64,000 nucleotides of DNA from Roseococcus suduntuyensis. GTDB taxonomy: Bacteria > Pseudomonadota > Alphaproteobacteria > Acetobacterales > Acetobacteraceae. Within the stretch, counting starts at the first letter, position 1; every line of letters begins with the position of its first letter. The DNA lies in contig NZ_JACIDJ010000003.1 in the NCBI RefSeq assembly GCF_014196305.1, positions 186,001 to 250,000 of the forward strand. Reading direction: 5' to 3'. Both the position numbers and the translations under genes were made by a program. Below the pieces are notes generated by a model that searched no databases, had not been told where the DNA came from, and saw only the letters and a list, made by a program, of their open reading frames with translations. Shown piece after piece: positions 45,921 through 56,382 of the stretch.

Positions 45921-46138
45921 GACTGATTCACCGCTCCGGCGATTCCGCCTGCGCGGATCAGGCGCTGGTCTTGAGCGGCTGATTCACCGCTCCGGCGCTT
46001 CCGCCTGCGCGGATCAGGCGCTGGTCTTGAGCGACTGATTCACCGCTCCGGCGATTCCGCCTGCGCGGATCAGGCGCTGGTCTTGAGCGACTGATTCACC
46101 GCTCCGGCGATTTCGCCTCCGCGGATCAGGCGCTGGTT
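45921..46138. repeat. Four tandem palindromic repeats, exact 56 bp period
   Basis: Copies begin at 45921, 45977, 46033 and 46089. The unit is GACTGATTCACCGC, then CCGGCGATTCCGCCTGCGCGG, then GATCAGGCGCTGGTCTTGAGC, with only a few substitutions among copies. It has imperfect internal palindromes. It shares GATTCACCGC..GCGGATC with the 36.4-kb array. It lies between two same-strand genes, unlike the other arrays. Confidence 0.9.
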
Positions 46139-46234
46139 TCCGCCTTCACGAGTCCCGCGCGGTTTTCTGGGGATTCGGTGAATCCCGGGGGTATCTTCTG
46201 GCACCCCCTTCCCCCCGGTCCGCGCCCCTGCCAT

Positions 46235-46313
46235 GCCACAAGCGACGGTTGCAGCCGCCCGGCGAGACACCAATTCTGGCGCCCGCAAGGCGCGGAAAAC
46301 CGCCGCTTGTGGC
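46235..46313 (+). ncRNA. Candidate structured leader upstream of nrdA
   Basis: A 16-bp closing stem (46235-46250 with 46298-46313, 15 of 16 paired) encloses two small hairpins, GCCG-CC-CGGC and GCGCC-CGCAA-GGCGC. It lies 112-190 nt before the nrdA start in a 280-bp gene-free stretch. I recognise no known riboswitch: no cobalamin-box motif and no NrdR box are visible. Alternatives are a terminator for the upstream unit without a T-run, or a decayed mobile element. Confidence 0.4.
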
Positions 46314-46424
46314 GCGGGGGTCACACATGATCTGGTATCCGGCGCGACCTTGGCCGCTAGATGTGGTTGAATGCCGAAGCGAGTTGGGGCATGTTCGCCG
46401 GCCGTAGCAGAGGGGGTGCCTACC

Positions 46425-48248
46425 GTGTTCGACGCCGTACAATTGCAGGGGCACCACCAGGTGCAGGTGGACCGGTCGCGCGATGCGCTGCTGACCGATT
46501 TCGGCCGTGCCACGCTCGATGACCGCTACCTCCTGCCGGGCGAGAGCTACCAGGACCTCTTCGCCCGCGTGGCCTCGGCCTATGGCGACGACGCGGCGCA
46601 CGCGCAGCGCCTCTACGACTACATCTCGCGGCTGTGGTTCATGCCCGCGACGCCCGTGCTGTCCAATGGGGGGACGACGCGCGGGCTGCCCATCTCCTGC
46701 TTCCTGAACGAAGCCAGCGACAGTCTCGAATCCATTGTGGGGCTCTGGAACGAGAATGTCTGGCTGGCGTCCAAGGGTGGCGGCATCGGCTCCTACTGGG
46801 GCAACCTGCGTTCGCTCGGCGAGAAGGTGGGGCAGAACGGCAAGACCTCGGGCATCGTCCCCTTCATCCGGGTCATGGACAGCCTGACGCTGGCCATCAG
46901 CCAGGGTTCGCTGCGGCGCGGTTCGGCGGCGGTCTATCTGCCGGTGCACCACCCCGAGATCGAGGAATTCGTCGAGATCCGCCGGCCCACCGGCGGCGAT
47001 CCGAACCGCAAGGCGCTGAACCTGCACCACGGCATCCTGATCAGCGACGCCTTCATGCGTGCGGTCGAGGCCGATGAGGCCTGGGCGCTGACCTCGCCCA
47101 AGGATGGCGCGATCGTCCGCACCGTTTCGGCGCGGGGGCTGTGGATCCGCATCCTGACGGCGCGCATCGAGACGGGCGAGCCCTACATCATCTATGCCGA
47201 CCACGTGAATTCGGCGCGGCCCGAGCACCACAAGCTGGCGGGGCTGGAGGTGAAGACCTCCAACCTGTGTTCCGAGATCACCTTGCCCACCGGCCTCGAC
47301 CAGCATGGCGAGCAGCGGACGGCGGTGTGCTGCCTCTCCTCGCTCAACCTCGAGACCTGGGACGCGTGGAACAAGGACCCGCTGTTCATCACCGACGTGA
47401 TGCGCTTCCTGGACAACGTGCTGCAGAACTTCATTGACACCGCGCCGGACAGCATGGCCAAGGCCCGCTATTCCGCGATGCGCGAGCGTTCGGTGGGCCT
47501 CGGTGTCATGGGCTTCCACTCCTTCCTGCAGCTGAAGGAAGTGCCCTTCGAGAGCGCGGTGGCGAAGGCCTGGAACAAGAAGATGTTCAAGCACATCCGC
47601 ACCCAGGCGGATGCGGCCTCTCGCCTGCTGGCCGAGGAGCGCGGCGCCTGCCCGGATGCGGCCGAGTATGGCTTCCAGGAGCGGTTCTCGAACAAGATGG
47701 CGATCGCGCCCACGGCGTCCATCTCCATCATCTGCGGGGGTGCCTCGCCCGGGATCGAGCCGATCGCGGCCAATGTGTACAACCACAAGACGCTGTCCGG
47801 CAGCTACATCGTCCGCAACCCATATCTGAAGAAGGTGCTGGCGCGGCATGGGCGGGATGATGCGGACACCTGGACGACCATCACGGTCAACAAGGGCTCG
47901 GTGCAGCACCTCGACTTCCTGAGCGAAGATGAGAAGGGCGTGTTCAAGACGGCCTTCGAGCTGGACCAGCGCTGGGTGATCGAACATGCGGCGGACCGCA
48001 CGCCCTATATCTGCCAGGCGCAGTCGCTGAACCTGTTCCTGCCGGCGAACATCCACAAGCGTGACCTGCACGGGCTGCATTGGATGGCGTGGAAGCGGGG
48101 GGTGAAGTCGCTTTACTACTGCCGTTCGCTGTCCATCCAGCGGGCCGATGCCGTCAGCGAGAAGGCGGTGGCGATCGCGGTGGACCAGCCGATCGCGGCC
48201 AAGGGGACGAGCACGACGGATTATGAGGAGTGTCTGGCGTGCCAGTGA
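46425..48248 (+). CDS. nrdA: Class I ribonucleoside-diphosphate reductase, alpha subunit
   Basis: A 607-residue catalytic subunit that reduces NDPs to dNDPs. Active-site features: PISCFLNEASDS (first redox Cys), SNLCSEITLP (Asn-Cys-Glu triad), the radical-relay Tyr pair in SLYYCRS, and a C-terminal CLACQ redox pair. It is about 150 residues shorter than E. coli NrdA and lacks the N-terminal ATP-cone, so dATP inhibition of the usual kind is not expected. The start is taken as GTG at 46425, with AGAGGGGG 8 nt before it; an ATG at 46371 and GTG at 46416 are in frame. nrdB follows after a palindromic element. Confidence 0.92.
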   Translation: MFDAVQLQGHHQVQVDRSRDALLTDFGRATLDDRYLLPGESYQDLFARVASAYGDDAAHAQRLYDYISRLWFMPATPVLSNGGTTRGLPISCFLNEASDSLESIVGLWNENVWLASKGGGIGSYWGNLRSLGEKVGQNGKTSGIVPFIRVMDSLTLAISQGSLRRGSAAVYLPVHHPEIEEFVEIRRPTGGDPNRKALNLHHGILISDAFMRAVEADEAWALTSPKDGAIVRTVSARGLWIRILTARIETGEPYIIYADHVNSARPEHHKLAGLEVKTSNLCSEITLPTGLDQHGEQRTAVCCLSSLNLETWDAWNKDPLFITDVMRFLDNVLQNFIDTAPDSMAKARYSAMRERSVGLGVMGFHSFLQLKEVPFESAVAKAWNKKMFKHIRTQADAASRLLAEERGACPDAAEYGFQERFSNKMAIAPTASISIICGGASPGIEPIAANVYNHKTLSGSYIVRNPYLKKVLARHGRDDADTWTTITVNKGSVQHLDFLSEDEKGVFKTAFELDQRWVIEHAADRTPYICQAQSLNLFLPANIHKRDLHGLHWMAWKRGVKSLYYCRSLSIQRADAVSEKAVAIAVDQPIAAKGTSTTDYEECLACQ

Positions 48249-48399
48249 GGGGCGCTGCCCCTCACGCTCCCCGGCAGGAAACTTAGTTTCCTGCACCTTC
48301 GGGTTTCTTGTAGCGCGCCAGTTTGACCATAGATCAGCCAAAGTAACGAAGGTCCAGGAAACGCGTTTCCTGGCGGGGTTTCAGGGGCAGAGCCCCTGA
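48246..48399. repeat. Mirror-symmetric four-palindrome element between nrdA and nrdB
   Basis: Four hairpins in nested order: TGAGGGGC-GCT-GCCCCTCA (48246-48264), GCAGGAAAC-TTA-GTTTCCTGC (48274-48294), CCAGGAAACGCGTTTCCTGG (48354-48373) and TCAGGGGC-AGA-GCCCCTGA (48381-48399). The outer pair and the inner pair are each related in sequence, giving an A-B..B-A layout like a small non-autonomous element. The first three bases of the left end are the nrdA stop codon. It may terminate or attenuate read-through into nrdB, or stabilise the nrdA mRNA. Confidence 0.85.
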
Positions 48400-48421
48400 G
48401 TTCAACCAAAGGACAATTGTC

Positions 48422-49471
48422 ATGCCCGACGGCACCCAGGATCAGCTTCCCATCCGCTTCGACTTGTTGACCTCCAACCCGGTCTACAAGCCCTTCCGCT
48501 ACCCCTGGGCCTATGAGGCCTGGTTGCAGCAGCAGCGCATCCATTGGCTGCCGGAGGAAGTGCCGCTCGCCGATGATGTGAAGGACTGGCAGAAGAGCCT
48601 CACGCCGTCCGAGAAGAACCTGCTTACCCAGATTTTCCGCTTCTTCACCCAGGCGGATGTCGAGGTGAACAACTGCTACATGAAGCAGTATTCCCAGGTC
48701 TTCAAGCCGACCGAAGTTCTGATGATGATGTCGGCGTTCAGCAATACCGAGACCATCCACATCGCCGCCTATTCCCACCTTCTCGACACCATCGGGATGC
48801 CGGAGACGGAGTACACTGCCTTCCTCAAGTACAAGGAGATGAAGGACAAGTACGACTACATGCAGGCCTTCTCGGTCGAGAACAAGACCGAGATCGCGAA
48901 GACGCTGGCCGCCTTCGGCGCCTTCACCGAGGGGCTGCAGCTCTTCGCCTCCTTCGCCATCCTCATGAACTTCCCCCGCTTCAACAAGATGAAGGGGATG
49001 GGCCAGGTCGTGTCCTGGTCGGTGCGGGACGAGACGCTGCATTGCCTCAGCGTGATCCGCCTCTTCCGCACCTTCGTGCAGGAAAACCCGGAGATCTGGA
49101 ACGAGGAGCTGCGGCGCGACCTCTACCTCATCTGCGCCACCATCGTGGACCATGAGGACGCCTTCATCGACCTGGCCTTCGAGCTGGGCGGCGTGGAAGG
49201 CCTGACCGCGGCGGACGTGAAGCAGTATATCCGCTTCATCGCCGACCGGCGCCTGACGCAGCTGGGCCTCGAACCGCTCTATCACGTCGAGAAGAACCCC
49301 CTGCCCTGGCTGGACGAGATGCTGGGTGCCATCGAGCACACCAACTTCTTCGAGAACCGCGCGACCGAATATTCCCGCGCTTCGACCGAAGGCACCTGGG
49401 AGGAGGCCTTCGCCGGCCACACCTTCAGCAGCGCCCAGCCCGAGGGCGAGATCAAGCTGCCCACCCACTGA
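48422..49471 (+). CDS. nrdB: Class I ribonucleoside-diphosphate reductase, beta subunit
   Basis: A 349-residue ferritin-like radical-generating subunit. Metal ligands Glu110 and His113 and the radical Tyr117 are in ETIHIAAYSH. The second ligand set is in TEGLQL and DETLHCLS. So a Tyr-radical di-metal enzyme is predicted. AAAGGA lies 10 nt before the ATG. It is separated from nrdA by 173 bp filled with palindromes, but should function with it. Confidence 0.92.
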   Translation: MPDGTQDQLPIRFDLLTSNPVYKPFRYPWAYEAWLQQQRIHWLPEEVPLADDVKDWQKSLTPSEKNLLTQIFRFFTQADVEVNNCYMKQYSQVFKPTEVLMMMSAFSNTETIHIAAYSHLLDTIGMPETEYTAFLKYKEMKDKYDYMQAFSVENKTEIAKTLAAFGAFTEGLQLFASFAILMNFPRFNKMKGMGQVVSWSVRDETLHCLSVIRLFRTFVQENPEIWNEELRRDLYLICATIVDHEDAFIDLAFELGGVEGLTAADVKQYIRFIADRRLTQLGLEPLYHVEKNPLPWLDEMLGAIEHTNFFENRATEYSRASTEGTWEEAFAGHTFSSAQPEGEIKLPTH

Positions 49472-49529
49472 GGGCAGGCGCGCGCCGCGGCCCCATGCAC
49501 GCCGCGGCGCGTTGCGCTATATAACCGGG

Positions 49530-50225
49530 ATGCTTCGAATCCTTCGTCTCTCCAGCCTGCTCCTGATCCTGATGGTGGGTGGCGTCTGGGCCTTCGCCTG
49601 GGCCACCAAATCCCCGCAGGAAACCTTGGGCGAGGCCTTCGCCAACCGCCTGGCCTCGGTCTTCGGGCAGGACATGCCCAGCCCCTCGGCCGGGGGCGGC
49701 GGCATGCAGCTCCCGCCCGGCGTGACGCTGGGCGGCGCCTTCAGCCTGACCGACCACACCGGCCGCGACGTGACCCAGCAGGATTTCGCCGGGCGCTGGA
49801 TGCTGGTCTATTTCGGCTTCACCTATTGCCCGGATGTGTGCCCGACCGAACTCGGCACCATCGCGGCCGCGCTGGACATCATGGGCCCGGAGGGCGAGGC
49901 GGTGACGCCGCTGCTCATCACCATCGACCCCGAGCGCGACACGCCCGCGCAGCTGGCCGACTACGTGGCGGCCTTCCACCCGCGCATGATCGGCCTGACC
50001 GGCACGGCGCAGCAGGTGGCCGATGCCGCGCGGCGCTACCGCGTCTTCTACGCCCGCGCCCAGCGGCCGGAGATGACCGAATACACCATGGACCATTCCA
50101 GCTTCGTCTATCTGGTGGGGCCGGATGGGCTGGTGCGGACGCTGTTCCGCGCCGAGACCACGCCCGAAACCATGGCAGCGGCGGTGCGCGGCCAGCTGCG
50201 CGCGGCGGGACGTATCGGGACGTGA
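49530..50225 (+). CDS. SCO1/SenC-family copper chaperone
   Basis: A 231-residue protein with an N-terminal membrane anchor (about 8-26) and a periplasmic thioredoxin-like domain. The copper-binding motif has Cys100 and Cys104 (FTYCPDVCPTE) and the distal His189 (MDHSSFVYL). It delivers copper to cytochrome c oxidase or acts in redox control. The ATG at 49530 starts the anchor; upstream in-frame codons overlap nrdB and are shadow. Starts 58 nt after nrdB, same strand. Confidence 0.9.
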   Translation: MLRILRLSSLLLILMVGGVWAFAWATKSPQETLGEAFANRLASVFGQDMPSPSAGGGGMQLPPGVTLGGAFSLTDHTGRDVTQQDFAGRWMLVYFGFTYCPDVCPTELGTIAAALDIMGPEGEAVTPLLITIDPERDTPAQLADYVAAFHPRMIGLTGTAQQVADAARRYRVFYARAQRPEMTEYTMDHSSFVYLVGPDGLVRTLFRAETTPETMAAAVRGQLRAAGRIGT

Positions 50226-50348
50226 GGCGGCGCGGGACTGGCCAAAGGGATGCGCATGCGTCGGCCCCTGGCGGCACGGGCCGTTCCATGTTCATAAGAT
50301 TTCCAATTGAGGACTACAGGCACGGCGCCGCCGTGCGAGGAGTGCGAC

Positions 50349-50636
50349 ATGGCGGATGAAGACGAGCACGGCCAGGCCGGAGAAGAGGGCACGCGCGCCG
50401 GCGCGCCGCCGCGCCAGGGCCGCCGCCTGTCGGACAAGATCCTGGTGGCCTTCCACCAGGCCTGCGACCAGTCGGATTTCGAGGTGGCGGAGCAGTTGCT
50501 GCGCGTGCTGGAGATGATGCTGACGCGCCGCGCCGTCTCGCCCGACGCCAACCGCCGGCGCAACATCGAGACGCTGGTGGCCGCGCATGAGCGGCTGTGG
50601 CACCTGCGCCACCCGGACGCCGACAACGAGCTGTGA
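50349..50636 (+). CDS. Small acidic/helical conserved-looking protein, unknown function
   Basis: A 95-residue cytoplasmic protein. The first 25 residues are acidic and disordered-looking; the remainder is helical (LSDKILVAFHQACDQSDFEVAEQLL, RVLEMMLTRR). GAGGAG lies 6 nt before the ATG at 50349, which decides the start over an upstream ATG at 50307. I do not recognise a named family; the helical repeat pattern hints at a TPR-like protein-binding unit. It is followed by a strong palindrome. Confidence 0.7.
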   Translation: MADEDEHGQAGEEGTRAGAPPRQGRRLSDKILVAFHQACDQSDFEVAEQLLRVLEMMLTRRAVSPDANRRRNIETLVAAHERLWHLRHPDADNEL

Positions 50637-50637
50637 A

Positions 50638-50659
50638 GGAAGGGGGCGCGCCCCCTTCC
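50638..50659. terminator. Perfect 22-nt palindrome between convergent genes
   Basis: GGAAGGGGGCG directly followed by its reverse complement, 1 nt after the small gene's stop and 20 nt before the end of bcp on the other strand. The 11-bp G+C stem has no T-run, so it is a candidate bidirectional terminator or mRNA 3'-end stabiliser. Confidence 0.6.
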
Positions 50660-50679
50660 CCACTCAGGGCGCCCCCGTT

Positions 50680-51147
50680 TCAGAGCGCCTTCGCGGCTTC
50701 CATCACCTGGGCGGCATGCGCCTCGGGCTTCACCTTGCGCCAGATGGCCTTGATGGTGCCGTCGGCGCCGACGAGGAAGCTCGTCCGCTCCATGCCCATG
50801 TATTTCTTGCCATACATGGATTTCTCGACCCAGGTGCCGTAGGCCGTGGCCACCTTCTGGTCGGCGTCGGAGGCCAGCGGGAATTCCAGCCCGTATTTCT
50901 TCGCGAACTTCTCGATGGGCGGCATGGCGTCGGGGCTGATGCCGATGACGGTGAGGCCGAGCTTGCCCAGCGCCGGCAGCGCCTCCTGGATGCCGCAGGC
51001 CTGCTTGGTGCAGCCCGGCGTGTCGGCCTTGGGGTAGAAATACAGCAGGTAGGGCTGGCCCTTCAGCCCCTCGCGGCTGACCGTCTGGCCGCCCGAGGCC
51101 GGCATGGTGAAATCCGGCGGCGCATCGCCCACCGACAACTCGCTCAT
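50680..51147 (-). CDS. bcp: Peroxiredoxin, Bcp/PrxQ type
   Basis: A 155-residue thiol peroxidase. The peroxidatic Cys46 and a second Cys51 (DTPGCTKQACG) match the Bcp/PrxQ arrangement in which the resolving Cys lies five residues later. It reduces peroxides using thioredoxin. The ATG at 51147 begins the fold (MSELSVGDAPPDF); upstream codons are not protein-like. Single gene, with the racemase-like operon 55 nt upstream on the same strand. Confidence 0.9.
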   Translation of the reverse strand: MSELSVGDAPPDFTMPASGGQTVSREGLKGQPYLLYFYPKADTPGCTKQACGIQEALPALGKLGLTVIGISPDAMPPIEKFAKKYGLEFPLASDADQKVATAYGTWVEKSMYGKKYMGMERTSFLVGADGTIKAIWRKVKPEAHAAQVMEAAKAL

Positions 51148-51202
51148 TTGACGCGCATCCTTCTCTGGTCGCGCACCGCAGATGCGCCCGCGGCCGTGGG
51201 TT

Positions 51203-51856
51203 TCAACCGCCCAGCACGCGGCGCAGCTTGCGCACCGCGCTGTCGGGGGTGGTGAAGACGGGCAGGCCCGTGGCCTCGGCCACCGCGGGCGCCACATGGG
51301 CCAGGCTGAACTGGCCAAGGGCGATGGCGTCCACCCCCTGGAAACGCTGCGCCGCCTCGATGGCCAGCGCGTCGTGGCGCGCCACCCCGCCGGCGTCGAG
51401 CGCGGCCAGCGCGCCCTCGGCCAGCATGGGCACCACCTCGATGCCGGGCGGGAACTCCGGCGGCATGGAGGTCAGCGTGCCGGGGAAGGTGGCCAGCAGG
51501 CCGATGCGGCGGTGCCCGGCCTCGATGATCTCCTCGATCATCGCCTCATTGGGCTTGAGCACGGGGATGGCGGCGTTCTCGGCCGCCACCGCCTCGATGC
51601 AGGGGCCGAAGGCCGAGCAGGTGAAGAGGATGGCGGCACTCCCGGTCCCGGCGGCGTAGCGCCCCAGCGTCAGGAAGCGTTCGGTCATGGCGGGGGTGAG
51701 CTTCCCCTCGCGCGCGAGGTCGGCGGAGAGGCTGTCATCCAGCAGGTTCATCAGCACCTGGCCGGGCCAGAGGCGGGCGAAGGCGGCCTCGATGGGCGGC
51801 GGCGAATGGCGCAGCGCGTGGATGAGGGTGATGCGGTGGGGCATGGTGTCAGACAT
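51203..51856 (-). CDS. Asp/Glu racemase-fold protein lacking the second Cys
   Basis: A 217-residue protein with the racemase fold. The first Cys is at 80 (LFTCSAFG). In the second half the expected Cys motif is replaced by ALGQFSLAH, so two-base racemisation is unlikely. Relatives of this type act as maleate isomerase/decarboxylase-like or unknown enzymes. It follows a small secreted protein gene by 6 nt. Confidence 0.7.
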   Translation of the reverse strand: MSDTMPHRITLIHALRHSPPPIEAAFARLWPGQVLMNLLDDSLSADLAREGKLTPAMTERFLTLGRYAAGTGSAAILFTCSAFGPCIEAVAAENAAIPVLKPNEAMIEEIIEAGHRRIGLLATFPGTLTSMPPEFPPGIEVVPMLAEGALAALDAGGVARHDALAIEAAQRFQGVDAIALGQFSLAHVAPAVAEATGLPVFTTPDSAVRKLRRVLGG

Positions 51857-51862
51857 GGCGCG

Positions 51863-52294
51863 TCAGGTCCGGCAGCGGCGCAGCACCGAGGGGAATTCGA
51901 TGCAGTTGGGGAAGGCGATCTCGTCATCGCCGCGGCGGACCACGCGCAGCAGGTCCGGGTTGTTCTCGCAGCCGAAACCGGATTCGGGCATCATCCGCCC
52001 GCCCTGCGAGACGAGGCGGATTTCCACGCCGTCATTCGTGACGGCCACCGTCTCGATCAGGCGCTGGCGGTAGGCGACGTCCAGATTGGCCATCCGCATG
52101 ATCACGTCGCGCGTGAAGATCACGACGGCATTGCCGAAGCAGCCCGGCCCCTGGGTGTCCACGGCGGGGAAGATGCCGCCGGTCCAGGTGCCGAAGAGCC
52201 ATTCATGGGGCGGCCCGGACTGGGCCCGCGCCAGGGCGGGGGCCGCGAGGGCGGGGGCGGCGAGCAGCAGGGAACGGCGGCGCAAGCTGGGCAA
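51863..52294 (-). CDS. Small exported protein with Arg-rich signal peptide, unknown function
   Basis: A 143-residue protein. MPSLRRRSLLLAAPALAAPALARAQ is a signal peptide with a twin-Arg-like start. The mature part contains FGTWTGGIFP near residue 34 and four Cys (52, 109, 131, 141), probably disulfide-bonded. Family not recognised. It lies 21 nt after the MFS gene and 6 nt before the racemase-like gene, so the three may be one operon. Confidence 0.65.
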   Translation of the reverse strand: MPSLRRRSLLLAAPALAAPALARAQSGPPHEWLFGTWTGGIFPAVDTQGPGCFGNAVVIFTRDVIMRMANLDVAYRQRLIETVAVTNDGVEIRLVSQGGRMMPESGFGCENNPDLLRVVRRGDDEIAFPNCIEFPSVLRRCRT

Positions 52295-52315
52295 GGTGAA
52301 TTCTCCGGGCCGGGG

Positions 52316-53533
52316 TCAGGGCTTTGTAGCCGCTTGGGCGGGGAGTGCCAAAGCCGGGCCGTCGCGCACGGGCAGGTGCACCAGGGCGGCGAAGGCGGCG
52401 GCGGCGATGGAAAGGCTCCACATCAGGTCATAGCTGCCGGTCAGGTCAAAGATCAGCCCGCCCAGATAGGCGCCCGTGAAGCCGCCGATCTGGTGGCCCA
52501 GGAAGACCAGGCCGAAGATGGTGGCCAGCCAGCGCGTGCCGAAGTTGCGGGCGACCAGGGCCACGGTGGGCGGCACGGTGGAGAGCCACAGCACGCCCAT
52601 CAGCGCGGAGAAGATCAGGACGTTCGTTGTCGTCTTGTCGGCGAGCAGGAAGGCCGTCATCAGCACGCCGCGGCCGGCATAGATCAGCACCAGCAATTCG
52701 CGCCTTCGCCAGCGTTGGGAGAGTTCGCCCGCGGCCAGCGAACCCGCGATATTGAACAGCCCGATCAGCGCGATGGAGGCCGCGCCCACGCTGGCCGGCA
52801 GCATGCAGGAGGCCACGAAGCCCGGCATATGGACGGCCAGGAAGCTGACATGCAGGCCGCAGACGAAGAAGCCGAAGAAGAGGCACCAGAAGGTGGGCGA
52901 ACGCAAAGCCAGCCGCAGCGCCTCGCCCGCCGTCTGCTCCACCTCTCCCGCCACCGGGGGGGCGGGCTTGTCGTTCAGCGGCAAAGCGAGCGGCACCATC
53001 AGCAGCGCCGCGCCCGCCAGCAGGAACAGCGCCCCCTGCCAGCCAGCCACCGAGATGCCCAATTGGCTCAGCGGCACCACCAGGAACTGCCCGAAGCTCG
53101 AACCCGCCGTGCCGAGGCCGACCGCGCGGCCGCGCATCTCGGGCGGCAGCAGCCGCGTCAGGCTCGCGATGATGACGGGCATGCCGGCGGCCGAGACCGC
53201 GACCCCCATGACGACGCCCGCGAAGAAGGTGAACCAGAACAGCGAGGTGGAGAGCGCCATGCCCATGATGCCAAGCGCGTAGAACACGGCACCCGCCATG
53301 ATGACGCGCCGCCCGCCGATGCGGTCAGCCACCTGGCCGCAGATGGGCTGGGCCACGCCATTGACCAGCACCTGCAGCGCGATGGCCAGCGCGAAGCCCG
53401 AGGCCGACCAGCCCAGCGTGGTCGTCATGGGCGCGAGAAACAGGCCGAAGCTCTGGCGCAGCCCCATGGCGAGGGCGGCGCCCAGCACGGCGCAGGCGAT
53501 GAGCAGCCCCGCGGCGCGGGGGGTGGCGGACAT
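52316..53533 (-). CDS. Major facilitator superfamily transporter
   Basis: A 405-residue inner-membrane protein with about 12 hydrophobic helices. The MFS motif between helices 2 and 3 reads GQVADRIGGRR (near residue 65). A hydrophilic central loop (NDKPAPPVAGEVEQ) separates the halves. It resembles the oxalate/formate or monocarboxylate-type MFS members; substrate unknown. The ATG at 53533 was chosen because it begins the first helix; 152 upstream open codons are shadow. Divergent from queA (115 bp). Confidence 0.85.
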   Translation of the reverse strand: MSATPRAAGLLIACAVLGAALAMGLRQSFGLFLAPMTTTLGWSASGFALAIALQVLVNGVAQPICGQVADRIGGRRVIMAGAVFYALGIMGMALSTSLFWFTFFAGVVMGVAVSAAGMPVIIASLTRLLPPEMRGRAVGLGTAGSSFGQFLVVPLSQLGISVAGWQGALFLLAGAALLMVPLALPLNDKPAPPVAGEVEQTAGEALRLALRSPTFWCLFFGFFVCGLHVSFLAVHMPGFVASCMLPASVGAASIALIGLFNIAGSLAAGELSQRWRRRELLVLIYAGRGVLMTAFLLADKTTTNVLIFSALMGVLWLSTVPPTVALVARNFGTRWLATIFGLVFLGHQIGGFTGAYLGGLIFDLTGSYDLMWSLSIAAAAFAALVHLPVRDGPALALPAQAATKP

Positions 53534-53648
53534 GGGCGCGAGTCTCTCCGGTTCGCGCCATCCTGTCATGTTTGGAGGCTTGCGGTCATCCGGCATGCGG
53601 TTGCGCCGGTTGCACGCGCGCATGGGGCGCGCTACCGCCCGGCCTCCC

Positions 53649-56292
<2,644 letters not shown>

Positions 56293-56302
56293 GCCCGCCC
56301 GC

Positions 56303-56382
56303 GCCTGATCGTCGCCGCGGAGCGGCGCGTGGGAACGGCCGCGGAGCGGCGCGGTAGAACGGCCGCGGAGCGGCGGCGTGAG
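56303..56382. repeat. Short tandem hairpins (24 bp period) at convergent gene ends
   Basis: The core CCGCGGAGCGGC (stem CCGC-GGA-GCGG) occurs at 56315, 56339 and 56363, separated by about 12 nt. On the minus strand the locus reads GACTGACTCACGCCGCC at one end and GATCAGGCGC at the other, matching the ends of the arrays at 32.3 and 45.9 kb. It lies between queF and the amidase gene. Confidence 0.8.

Noticed and set aside
45921-46138. CRISPR array
   Set aside because: The units are contiguous and similar throughout, with no unique spacers and no cas genes; it is a tandem repeat.
46140-46424. Cobalamin riboswitch or NrdR operator before nrdA
   Set aside because: No B12-box-like sequence and no pair of NrdR-type palindromes could be found; only an unassigned stem structure is present.
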